Position numbers and translations under genes: made by a program
In this document: positions 9,847 to 18,761 of the stretch, piece by piece
Position numbering within the stretch: position 1 is the stretch's first letter
How the letters are laid out: each line of letters opens with the position of its first letter
From: Pyrenochaeta sp. MPI-SDFR-AT-0127
Lineage: Eukaryota > Ascomycota > Dothideomycetes > Pleosporales > Cucurbitariaceae
Length of the DNA: 26,617 nucleotides
Assembly: GCA_020747015.1 (NCBI GenBank)
Contig: JAGTJM010000141.1
Location: forward strand, 1 to 26,617
Direction of reading: 5' to 3'
The notes under the pieces: model-generated
What the model saw: the letters and a program-made list of their open reading frames with translations, nothing else
Database searches by the model: none
What the model was told of the DNA's origin: nothing

Positions 9847-11472
9847 TTATTTGACTCTCCTCAAATCTGTATACAATCCTCTGCCAACTTCCTCGTCGTA
9901 AACAAAGCGCGTATCTGGACTCATTGGGTCATTAAACGCCATCCATGGAAGCTGGGTGGCTTCGCATATTGTCTTCACCAGTTCGGGAAGCAACTCGTTG
10001 ATCTTGGCCAGGAGTAATGGTACAAATTTGGGTGAACCACCAGGGAGTTTTGCAATGAGCGATATCATCTGTGTGAGATAATCGACAGGGCCAAGCTCGA
10101 TTTGCGACGTAACGAAAGACACAAAAGGGAGAACATCTGTCAGGGCACACGCCACGTCGAACACCTTTTCAGTCTGGTGCTGTTAGTAGGCATACAGCAC
10201 TTGAGGAGGGGGGATCCAATACCATGCCAACACCATGAACTTGCAAGCTAGTGATGGGTAATTTCATTGCAATTGTTGTGAGATCTTTGGCCACGATGAT
10301 TGGATATCTAAATGTCAGACATTCGTAGACTGACTCGGTTGATAGGAAGCCAAATCGTGGGAAGAGCTCCCAGAGCTTGATCTGAAGCCAGAATTGCGTG
10401 ACACGAAGGTTGGCTATCTCCTCGTTGGATACATCGAGATTAAGTGGTAGCGCAGATCGAACATCCTGCTCAAGACGAAGCAGCCAGTCTTTAGAGCAGT
10501 CTTCTGTGGACCCATTCCACACAGCGAAGAAAATCTCATTGAGAGGCCGGAAGATTGAGGCGAGATATTGTAGACCGCGCTCGTACGTTGCATCGAGAGA
10601 TGGGCTTGTGGATGTTACCTGTAGGGTAATTGGTCGGTTCCTGCGCACAGCATGTGATCTATCAGAGCATAAGCAAAGTCCAGTGATGACGAACACTCAG
10701 GCTTCTACCTTTCCGAAACCACAAGAACCCAAAACAAACACCTCTGCGCCTTCGCATCATACCACAGATGGTCTTCAGTCCTCACCATCATGAACAAAGT
10801 AGTAGCTTCTCTTAGGTAGAACCAGGCTTGACGATAATCTCCCCGACCTGCAAATGCCCCATACAAGAAGAACGAGATATAGACAGATCGAGGGCTGGGC
10901 TGTGTAACCCTGTTGGTATCCTGGGCAGATAATACGGCATCCAAGAATTGCCTACTAGAAGCTGCACCTAATATTCGAGTACGCCGGGACCCAGGCTCAT
11001 CAGAGAGCTGCCCAAAGTTGGCGACATACGCGCAGAAAGCAAGCATAAGCTGGCGCGAGATGCATGAGGTAGCAGCAAGCGAGGCTTCCACTCTCACAAA
11101 ATCGATGTCCATTAGAGGCACCACCGGATGGATGTCGCTCAAGTAAGCATCTATACATGCTTCAATAGTGTTAGTATCAAGGTCGGTGGGTACGATGGTT
11201 GATGTTGCCGATTCATCCGGAGATACGCCGTATGCACCCTCAGGAGGTAGTTGTGTTTCCTGTGGTTGTTGCGTTGCCCGCAACTCGTTCAAAACCGTAG
11301 CTCTCGCACCTCGGTTGCCTCCTTGGCCTCTTGGTAAATCGAACGTGCATGTCAGGTCTGCCGACAGACATCCCAAGCACGGTTGAGAGCCATTACACTT
11401 GATCTTTCGACGGCGACAAGCATCACACGCCTTCGCTACGACCCTCCGAGTTGTACTTGATGCATGCTGCAT
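9847..11472 (-). CDS. Zn2Cys6 transcription factor, probable maltose-cluster activator (3 exons)
   Basis: Exons are 11472-10709, 10658-10223 and 10173-9847. Introns are 50 and 49 bp, the latter with CTACTAAC. The protein is 508 residues. The binuclear zinc cluster is near the N-terminus: C16-x2-C19-x6-C26-x5-C32-x2-C35-x6-C42, followed by a basic Gly/Arg linker. A fungal transcription-factor middle homology region follows, with the DIHPVVPLMD block at about 105 and, across intron 1, VVSERSHAVRRNRPITLQ, a familiar block in this family (E-R-x-x-A-x-x-R-x-R-P-I-T-L). It lies downstream of, and in the same direction as, a maltose-type permease, with a divergent maltase beyond. By analogy with MAL activators and MalR of Aspergillus, it likely activates those genes in response to maltose. 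Regulation of this cluster is inference. An AmyR-type broader role is an alternative. Confidence 0.88.
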
Positions 11473-11730
11473 TATCAGTCGTCGATTTGCTGCCCATCAT
11501 AGTCGGCTTGTAAAGATGAAGCCATGATGTGAAGACTTGGACGCATCGCGTGTGTGGTTCCAGAGTTAGCCGAAGTGGGGATAGGCACGTGATATCTGTA
11601 TTTGCCCATGTTTGCACTTTCAGAATGACATCGGTTGGATGGAGAAACCCAGAAATTCATCAACTTGAAGCAGGAATATGCTGACAGGTGAGAACTTTAT
11701 GAATTATGGTGTGCATGTACACATATTGCC

Positions 11731-13514
11731 TTATTCCCGCCACTCTTGCTTGGCAGCTTCCTTTTCCTCTACCTTTGTCTCAAGCCCATGGCTATGACCA
11801 TATGGATCAACATGCGTACTTGCAAACTTCCTTGCACTGACTCGTTGTTCAAATAACATGTCAAGCTCCCCATAGGTCCTGCCCTTTGGCTCAGGAAGCC
11901 TAAAGTATACCCACACAACGACGCATCCGCAAGTGCCAGCCCAGAAGAACGCCGTCTTTGCGCCCCAAGCCCAATTAGCATCCCCGAGTTGATAATTTGT
12001 CAAGACGTTGACTACAATATTCGAGATATTGTACAGTGCGCGGGCGAGAACAATGGTCTTCGCCTTGAGACGCGTTGACGACATCTCGGAGACGATCGAG
12101 TATGTTACGGGGCCAATGGTAAAGTCGTAAACGAAGACAAACATGATCAAAACGGCGCCTATAGCCCAGTTCGAAGCCTCAGTGCCAGCAAATGAGCACG
12201 AACCTACGATAATGAGGATGACAAAGAGGGCACAACCGCCCGAGAAGTGAATAGTTCGTCGGCCGAGCTTCTGCATCAATACCCAGGAACCTGCGGTACC
12301 AATCAATCCAAGGGCGAGTGAGATCATCGACATATTGAACGACTGTACAGTGGGAAGGCCGGCCTTTTGCATGAAATAGGCACTATAAAATGTCAGCCTA
12401 GAACTCAGTTTGGGTATGGGACTGCGCCTACAAGTAACCCATGATGTTGGTTCCACATATCGTCTGGGCGATCCACGCAAAGCAGACAATCTCAGTCCGG
12501 CGGAGATCGGTACCCTTGAACAAGTCTCTCCACCTTGTTCCTTCTGACATATTCTTTTCCATCTCATTTGTATGCTCGATCATGGAAATCGTCTCGTCGG
12601 CATTGAAGTTAGGATCTCTATCTGGCGAGGTTAGGCGCAGCAAAGCAGCTTTGGCGCCTGCCTTGTCGCCACGACGGACGTGCCACCAAGGACTCTCAGG
12701 CGCAAGAAACACTCCAACCATGATTGGTACAGGCCAGATCCATTGTATTGCGAACGGAATACGATAAGCCCATTGATCCGGCCGTTGAACGCAAGCTCGA
12801 TTGACACCGCTAGCGATAAACTGACCCATTACCCAGCACCTAGCCAGAGAATGTCAGAAGTCGCGCCTGTGAAGTGATGGGAAATGTCTTACATGTTGAC
12901 GAATGTTGTAAGAATCGGCCGAAGCCTGACGGGAGCTACTTCCGAAGCATACTGCGTCGTGAGCGTCTGGAACATACCCCAGGGGATACCGCAGAAGACT
13001 TCGCCGATGACCAAAGTCTGTATATTCGGAGCAAAGAATAGGATGAAGATGAAGGCGGTCATAGCAACCAATGCACCGATCATTGTTTTGCGATAACCGT
13101 ACCGCTCACTAACGAAGCCATTGATGATCAGGCCGATCACCTCACCGGCTCTTGCGCCGTTCGAGCTATTGCGATCAGTCGTAGCTCCTTCTAAATTACT
13201 CGCTGCAGTTAGGAAAATACATACAGTGCGCTTTGCCAGCTTGCTGGAACACTATATTTTCCCGAGGTAGGGTTCAAGACTCCATACTTGCGATTGAACT
13301 GGGGGCTCCCGTACAAACTACCTAGAAGCGCAAGATCGTATCCTTCCATGATCAATGCACTTGAGAGTACAACCGACCAGCCAACAGCTTTTGGGTAGAG
13401 CTTGATTGCTTGGAATAAACCCATTGACTTCTCATCGTCGGCTGCATGTTGAGCCTCCTCATTGGGTGCAACGAGCTTCGTCGCAACAGGTAGTTGGTTT
13501 TCTTTATCCGTCAT
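11731..13514 (-). CDS. MFS sugar transporter, maltose permease type (4 exons)
   Basis: Exons are 13514-13225, 13165-12893, 12839-12432 and 12382-11731. Introns are 59, 53 and 49 bp, and the product is 540 residues. It is a plasma-membrane proton/sugar symporter of the sugar porter family. The N-terminal cytosolic tail ends at the first helix with IMEGYDLALLGSLYG (55-69), very like the yeast MAL permeases (EGYDLALLGSFY). Other sugar-porter marks are ERYGYRKTM after helix 2 (117-125), PESPWW (235-240), GRRT in the loop after helix 8, and PEPKGR (487-492) before the cytosolic tail. About 12 hydrophobic segments are visible. The start is the ATG at 13514; the frame is open slightly upstream but without another ATG. 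The flanking activator and maltase make maltose, or another alpha-glucoside, the likely substrate. Confidence 0.93.
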
Positions 13515-13591
13515 AGTTTCGACTGAGGATACCAAAGGAAGTGAAAAGTGACGATGAAAAGAGATGCTGAATGAGTAGGAGTTTTACTGGA

Positions 13592-13597
13592 TATATA
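13592..13597 (-). promoter_or_regulatory. TATA box of the permease gene
   Basis: TATATA on the minus strand lies about 80 bp upstream of the permease ATG, a usual distance for a fungal TATA element. Confidence 0.45.
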
Positions 13598-13659
13598 CAC
13601 AACCATCACGAGTAGGGATGATCACTTGCTGATTCAGGGTATCCTCTGGCATGCAAAAT

Positions 13660-13665
13660 CTGGGG
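13660..13665 (+). promoter_or_regulatory. CreA-type site (CTGGGG)
   Basis: This matches the SYGGRG consensus of the carbon catabolite repressor CreA/Cre1 in its stronger SYGGGG form. It is about 146 bp from the permease start. A short motif; functional only by analogy. Confidence 0.35.
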
Positions 13666-13817
13666 GTTAGCGAGGACTCCACCTTTTCCCAAAAACACCC
13701 CGTGGCGCCCCATCATCGGTAATGAAATTGCTCACACTATACTCCAAGAGTAGATCCGAGCTGTCGGTAAACTATCTTGGGGCTGCATACACGACTCGAG
13801 TTGAAAAGATCAAGAAA

Positions 13818-13831
13818 CGGAAGTAACCCGG
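13818..13831 (+). promoter_or_regulatory. Isolated CGG-N8-CGG element
   Basis: CGG at 13818-13820 and CGG at 13829-13831 have the same 8-bp spacer as the large array. However, they are out of its 11-bp phase and their spacer sequence (AAGTAACC) differs from the repeat. It could be an independent single binding site for the cluster activator. Confidence 0.45.
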
Positions 13832-13866
13832 AGGCCAACAGAAGCGTAGAAATGAGGGAGCCAAGT

Positions 13867-13957
13867 CGGACCCAATGCGGAGTCGACACGGAGGCAGTAC
13901 GGAAGCAACACGGAGGCAACACGGAAGCAACACGGAGGCAACACGGAAGCAACACGG
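13867..13957 (+). repeat. 11-bp minisatellite forming nine phased CGG triplets (eight CGG-N8-CGG)
   Basis: CGG begins at 13867, 13878, 13889, 13900, 13911, 13922, 13933, 13944 and 13955, always 11 bp apart. From 13887 to 13952 the sequence is six 11-bp units alternating CACGGAGGCAA and CACGGAAGCAA, with small changes in the first two. The first two CGG triplets sit in spacers unrelated to the repeat, yet keep the phase. AmyR-type Zn2Cys6 regulators are known to bind CGG-N8-(C/A)GG. A Zn2Cys6 gene sits in the same cluster, and the array lies between permease and maltase. This suggests a multimerised operator; binding itself is inference. Confidence 0.9.
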
Positions 13958-13967
13958 CTCTCGAACT

Positions 13968-13973
13968 GCGGGG
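13968..13973 (+). promoter_or_regulatory. CreA-type site (GCGGGG)
   Basis: A perfect SYGGGG match lies 11 bp after the last CGG triplet of the array. This position would let a glucose repressor compete with or block activator binding. Inference from motif and position only. Confidence 0.4.
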
Positions 13974-14075
13974 TGAACACAACTCAACGGAATCTGCAGA
14001 ACAACCTTGATCCTGACACACAATCGCTTGGTAAACGGTTTCGATGGAGTTGCAGCACAGGGTGGCAATCCTATG

Positions 14076-14081
14076 CTGGGG
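14076..14081 (+). promoter_or_regulatory. CreA-type site (CTGGGG)
   Basis: The third SYGGGG match in the divergent region, on the maltase side about 390 bp before its ATG. Paired CreA sites are usual in repressed Aspergillus promoters, but no function can be shown from sequence. Confidence 0.33.
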
Positions 14082-14472
14082 GTGGATACAAAGGAGGGGA
14101 CGAAATGTTTGATGGGTACACCACTCCCTTTCTCTTTCATGATCCGAGGTTTGCTCGTAGAGCCTCAGTCCTCATCCAACCCTAATTTTCCCGGCGAATT
14201 TGTTTATGCTTCACACGCGTCAAGTCCTCAATTTCGTCTATTCATTCTTGCCAAGCGCTGCCACGAGGCGTCACGAGCATCAGTACTATTCGTCCAACCA
14301 TCTAGAATTGGTGTGACCAATCGAAGGCAGCGGTAATCAAGGTAGCCTCATTGATAAAACAACGGTAGTTGGCCCAGACCAAATTCTGTACCTTTTGAGG
14401 CTCTTCTTCAGGAGTCGTTCACCTACTCGAGGATATTCCACTGGCAGGCGGTCTTGATTTGGCATCAGCAAC

Positions 14473-16230
14473 ATGTCCCCTCATGCAGACCCTCTCCACC
14501 ACAAACGAGTGTGGTGGAAAGAAGCTACATTCTACCAGATCTATCCCGCATCCTTCAAGGACAGCAACGGAGATGGCTGGGGCGATATTCCTGGTATTTT
14601 ACAGAAGATCAAGTACATTGCCTCTCTCGGGGTAGATGTAGTATGGCTATCGCCCATGTTCGACTCTCCACAGGTTGATATGGGTTATGATGTCTCAAAT
14701 TATGAAGATGTCTATGCTCCATATGGTACGGTCGAAGACGTTGAGAAATTGATCGAGGCGTGTCACCAGAATGATATGAAGATCATCCTCGACCTTGTGA
14801 TTAATCACACGAGTGATCAGCATGCTTGGTTCAAGGAGAGCCGGAGTTCGAAAACAAATCCCAAAAGAGACTGGTATTTCTGGCGGCCAGCTCGTTATGA
14901 TGGTAATGGAAACCGAATCCCACCGACAAATTATCGTTCATACTTCGCCGGCGGAACCTGGACCTGGGATGAGCACACGCAAGAGTACTATCTTCATCTC
15001 TATGATAAATCACAACCGGACCTCAATTGGGATAACGAAGAATGCCGCCGTGCTATCTACGATTCAGCGATGCGCTTCTGGCTAGACATTGGCATTGATG
15101 GCTTCAGGGTGGATACAGTAAACAAGTACTCGAAGGTACTTCCGTTCACAGACGCTCCCATGACAGATCCAACGAGCGAGATTCAGCCCGCAGCCGAAAT
15201 GTGGTGCAATGGCCCTCGGATTCATGAGTTTATCAAAGAGATAAACCGTGATGTGCTATCAAAGTACCGAACATATGATGGCCAGCAATTAGTCACAGTT
15301 GGTGAGCTGTCTCTCTGTCCTGAACCTGACTCTGTGGTACCATACATCAGCGCTGTAGAAAAGGAATTAGATATGATCTTCCAATTCGACATTACGCATC
15401 TTGGCCAGGGACCTCCAGGGTGCAACGACAAATACGATTTTGCTGAGTGGAAGCTACCAGAGATGAAAAGGATAGTAGAGAAGTGGCAAAGATTTATCGA
15501 AGGGACAGATGCTTGGACCACTGTTTTCAACGAGAACCACGATAATGGCCGAAGTGTATCACGTTTCGCAAACGATTCGCCTGAGTGGCGGAAGCAAAGC
15601 GCGAAAATGCTCGCGTTGTGGTTGATTGGGCAAACCGGTACACTATTCCTCTATCAAGGCCAGGAGATTGGGATGATCAATGCACCAAAAGAATGGGATA
15701 TGACGGAGTACAAGGACGTCGAATCACAGAATTACTGGGCCGAAGCTGTGCGGTTGGCAGAGAATGGGACAGATCCGACGCGCAAAGAAAGAATTGGATA
15801 TGGCCTGCAGCTCATGGCCAGAGACCATGCAAGGTTACCGTTCCAGTGGGATGATAGCGCCTACGCCGGCTTTTCAACAGGGAAGCCGTGGATGAGAGTT
15901 CATGACGACTACCGGGAAATCAACGCAGCGGAGCAGGAGAAGGATGCAAATAGCGTGCTGTCATTCTACAAGCGCGTGTTGAGATTAAGAAAGGAGCACA
16001 AAGACGTATTCGTGTACGGCACGTTCGAGATTCTAGATGCTGAGAGTCTAAGCACTTTTGTGTACAGAAAGCGATATCAGGAGAAGACCGCACTCATCGT
16101 ACTTAACTTCACGACATCACCACAACCACTAGTGAGTACTGAACACATGCAACTCCTGGTTAGCTCCTGCATAAAGCCTGCTCCCAACACGCTGCAACCG
16201 CTTGAAGGAAGAATATACATCGACTACTAG
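14473..16230 (+). CDS. Alpha-glucosidase (maltase), GH13, intracellular
   Basis: An intronless frame of 585 residues, the usual length of fungal MAL-type maltases. There is no signal peptide, so the enzyme should hydrolyse imported maltose in the cytosol. The N-terminal WWKEATFYQIYPASFKDSNG is the family start. GH13 conserved regions are in order: region I DLVINHTSDQH (107-117), region II GFRVDTVNKYSK with nucleophile Asp214, acid/base Glu278 in TVGELS, and region IV NENHDN with Asp357. Thr215 directly follows the nucleophile. In the yeast enzymes Thr at this place goes with maltase (Mal12) and Val with isomaltase (Ima1), so maltose preference is expected. The C-terminal EGRIYID agrees with the beta-domain end of relatives. 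A GTGAGT near 16132 looks like a donor, but splicing would destroy this ending, so no intron is used. Confidence 0.95.
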   Translation: MSPHADPLHHKRVWWKEATFYQIYPASFKDSNGDGWGDIPGILQKIKYIASLGVDVVWLSPMFDSPQVDMGYDVSNYEDVYAPYGTVEDVEKLIEACHQNDMKIILDLVINHTSDQHAWFKESRSSKTNPKRDWYFWRPARYDGNGNRIPPTNYRSYFAGGTWTWDEHTQEYYLHLYDKSQPDLNWDNEECRRAIYDSAMRFWLDIGIDGFRVDTVNKYSKVLPFTDAPMTDPTSEIQPAAEMWCNGPRIHEFIKEINRDVLSKYRTYDGQQLVTVGELSLCPEPDSVVPYISAVEKELDMIFQFDITHLGQGPPGCNDKYDFAEWKLPEMKRIVEKWQRFIEGTDAWTTVFNENHDNGRSVSRFANDSPEWRKQSAKMLALWLIGQTGTLFLYQGQEIGMINAPKEWDMTEYKDVESQNYWAEAVRLAENGTDPTRKERIGYGLQLMARDHARLPFQWDDSAYAGFSTGKPWMRVHDDYREINAAEQEKDANSVLSFYKRVLRLRKEHKDVFVYGTFEILDAESLSTFVYRKRYQEKTALIVLNFTTSPQPLVSTEHMQLLVSSCIKPAPNTLQPLEGRIYIDY

Positions 16231-16357
16231 CTTGGGTTTGTTCTTTATGGCTCACTGCAGACTTTACCAGGTACTGCACGTTTAAGAGAGATATATACAT
16301 CAGCTTCTTGTACTCTATCAGGGGTATATTACAATGCAATACAACCAAACCCCGCTA

Positions 16358-17375
16358 TCATATTCCTAAAAATGGAATGTACTTGTACAGCTCATCGTAC
16401 TCCTTTCCTATCCAGCCGATTACCTTGCCATCCCTGCCCACAATGCTCAAGCTACCAGCTAACCACAGTGCTGTAACCGCTGCCGAAACACCATTGATGA
16501 TGTACCATCTCCGTTTCCGGACCAAAGCCTTCTGACTCTCCGAGCTCTTGACTTGAGACGGCGCAAGGTTGAGCCACTTCGCGGCACCCCACGCAAAGTG
16601 CCACACGCCCACACCCACTAAAGCTGTGAAGCCGGCAAAGCTCACAAAAGGGTGGAGGTCAAAGCCATGTGAGATGTACGAAAGGTTTATTAATGAGGAA
16701 TCGCCGTGTGCATACAGTGGCAGTATCCTCGTCGTCCACACATGGAACCCCGCAAATGGTACAAGTGCATACCCCAACGCACTCGTACCGCTTAATTGCG
16801 GCCACGGAATTGTCCTTCGATCGTTTCGAGTTTCAGCACCATAGCGTTGCAGAGCTTGCCGCCGTCTGTAGAACCGTAACGCGACGCCAGAAGTTATATG
16901 CGCGACGAGGGGTAGGCCAACGAGCAGGGGTTCCGTGATTGCAGACTGATAGTACGGTCGGGTCAGGAGGAGATAGCGGTTACTTTCGATGACGGAGCGG
17001 GTGGCAAGTGGTATTATTGACACGTTTGCTATATGGAGGGCGGTGAAGGCAGTAAATGTGTAGGACGAATACTTTTGGATGCGCAAGACTGTACACAGAA
17101 GTTAACACGATGCCCCATTTCATTCTATGTACGTGTAGAAGAGGTGTTGGAGAGCACATACGCCACCATGCCGTCCCGTGATCCCCCAACCTCAAACCCA
17201 GTGTCCCTGTCCGCTGTATATTTCTTATCGCTTCCTGTCCCTCCTGGTTCGGGAAATAGCTTTTGTCCTGGTATTCGATGGGTGTTTCTTCAACAGGTGA
17301 GGGGTCAACCTCCGTGAGGCCCATTACACCCGCCTCTTCGTCTTCTATTGGCGGTAGCTCTGGGTTGGCCTCCAT
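16358..17375 (-). CDS. MCP1: MCP1-like mitochondrial membrane protein (DUF1691 type, 2 exons)
   Basis: Exons are 17375-17162 and 17088-16358, with a 73-bp intron (GTATGT to TACAG). The joined frame gives 314 residues. Residues 1-60 are acidic and Pro-rich. After this the membrane part begins across the splice site at AWWLLRIQKYSSYTFTAFTA, with LHIANVSIIPLATRS next. About five hydrophobic helices follow, together with conserved-looking SHGFDLHPFVSFAGF and WHFAWGAAKWLN. Yeast Mcp1 is a mitochondrial outer-membrane protein that suppresses loss of Mdm10/ERMES and acts with Vps13 in lipid transfer. That role is known for the yeast protein and inferred here. The family assignment rests on the helix pattern and the Q-K-Y-S-S-x-x-F-T-A-F block recalled for DUF1691. 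It is convergent with the maltase (127-bp gap) and unrelated to it. Confidence 0.78.
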
Positions 17376-17617
17376 CCTCGAATATGCGTGGTGGTTGCAG
17401 CGATTTCAGGAAACGTTGCTGATGCAAAGAAATCGGAATGACGTTGATTCGGCGGGAGATGTTGGCGGTCTGTGCTGGACCGAGAGGCGTCGTTGGTGGA
17501 AGCTTCAACACCATAAAAGTATCACGACTTCATGACCTTTGCGCGTTCATTACAACGCTTGTCGTGAAGCCTGAGCTTATCCCAGAGTTTATCTAAGATA
17601 TCCCCACAGCCGGCAAA
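17376..17617. promoter_or_regulatory. Compact divergent promoter of MCP1-like and zinc-finger genes
   Basis: Only 242 bp separate the two start codons. No standard element stands out. The segment must hold both core promoters. Confidence 0.5.
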
Positions 17618-18306
17618 ATGCCGCCAGTAAGTTCTGCTTATCCTTACCCATAGCAATATGTTCATATACCCGGAATCCTTCCTGACATAGCCAGCGAAAC
17701 AACCCACTCCCCGCGGCGGTCCGCCTGTTCAACTGCACAATTTGCGATAAGGGATATCCGCGACAACTCGACTATGAAAATCATTTGCGCTCCTACGATC
17801 ACAACCATCGACAACGTCTGGCAGATATGAAGAAGCTTACGGCATCTAATGACTCTGAGGGAAGCAAACCAAAGGCAGGGCCCGATATGCGCAGCATAAA
17901 TGTAGAAGATGCGAACAAGAAGCCAGGAATGGGAAGCAGGTTTACGAAAATTGGTGGAGGCGCTGCGGGAGCTGGGGGCAGCAGGTTCAAGAAAGTTGGC
18001 GTTGCAGTCAGTGGTACGAAAGAGGGATATGGGGAGGGGAAGAAGGAAGAGAGTGCCATGAAGGTGGTATCTGTGCCGGCAGAAGACGATACGAAAGTAC
18101 CAATCGTAGAAACGCAGCTAGAGAAGCAGGAGGAGACACGGCAAGATGACGACGTTGTCATGGCAGATGACGATGATGGGGAAGAAGCCATCACCTGGGA
18201 AGAGTACGATTTCACGAAGCCTACCGGATGCGATCATGCAAGTTGTGCTGGCTGCAAGACAGATGGCGTCTGGAGCGGCGAGTGGATGTCGGTAGGCACT
18301 ACGTGA
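17618..18306 (+). CDS. C2H2 zinc-finger protein of GPATCH8/ZNF804 finger type (2 exons)
   Basis: The first coding exon is nine bases (ATGCCGCCA, 17618-17626). A 68-bp intron with donor GTAAGT and acceptor CCAG follows, then exon 17695-18306, for 206 residues in total. The alternative acceptors at TAG sites bring stops or the wrong frame. The finger is C17-x2-C20-x12-H33-x5-H39 within FNCTICDKGYPRQLDYENHL, and RSYDHNHRQRLADMKKLT continues it. This closely resembles the finger of human GPATCH8 and ZNF804, where F-x-N-H-I-x-S-Y-D-H-x-H-K-Q-R-L is conserved and a spliceosomal or RNA role is suspected. The middle is Gly/Lys-rich (GSRFTKIGG and GSRFKKVG). An acidic stretch precedes a conserved-looking end, EEYDFTKPTGCDHASCAGCK, a possible second metal site. 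Function is inferred, not known. Confidence 0.78.
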
Positions 18307-18371
18307 GGGGTTTGGTGAACCACCTTTTATCACGGTACCCTACAGTGTGAGATTCCCAAGGATCAACAAGC

Positions 18372-18761
18372 ATGATACCGAGCATGAACGAAACTATATC
18401 TTTTATCAACTATGGCGTCGTAAGTTTCCTCTGTTTACATATTTTCCTGGTTATTATCTTTAAACATAACGTTTTTTACACTCGCTAACTGGAACAGATC
18501 ATATGGAGCGCTAATTTGATAGTCCCCTTCTCCTGTGGTGGCAGCATAAACCATCATGGGCATGAACATATGGACATGTCTTCTTGTATCATCTGGCCAT
18601 ACAGGACGCCACGACCGCCTGAGCTAGTCCATACATCTACGCAGCGACGTTCCAGTCCAAGTCGAACCCTTCTGCAGCTTTGGGATGAAGAAGTGCTTTC
18701 GTCCACTTGTAAAGAGATGGAGAATTTTACGATATACTTACTATATCATAAAGTCGGATAG
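18372..18761 (+). CDS. Possible small spliced gene, function unknown (2 exons)
   Basis: A textbook intron lies at 18420-18497 (donor GTAAGT, branch GCTAACTG, acceptor ACAG). Joining 18372-18419 to 18498-18761 gives an open frame of 103 residues from an ATG. The frame stays open through the junction in phase 0. The product has no recognised domain; it holds a short His/Met-rich patch (NHHGHEHMDMSSC). Alternatively the intron may sit in the 3' UTR of the zinc-finger gene, which ends only 65 bp upstream, or in a non-coding RNA. Confidence 0.35.

Larger units (their letters stand above)
13515..14472. promoter_or_regulatory. Divergent permease/maltase promoter region
   Basis: This 958-bp region separates the permease and maltase start codons, which point away from each other. 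It contains a TATATA on the permease side, an 11-bp periodic CGG array, an isolated CGG-N8-CGG pair, three SYGGGG sites and a CCAAT at 14317-14321 on the maltase side. Frames open through the minisatellite on both strands are low-complexity shadows of the repeat. Confidence 0.75.

Noticed and set aside
13737..14021. Open frames on both strands across the CGG minisatellite
   Set aside because: They arise because an 11-bp repeat without stop codons keeps frames open; the translations are low-complexity.
16132..16163. Possible intron near the maltase 3' end (GTGAGT to GTTAG)
   Set aside because: Splicing would shift the frame and remove the family-typical C-terminal EGRIYID; the unspliced frame is complete.
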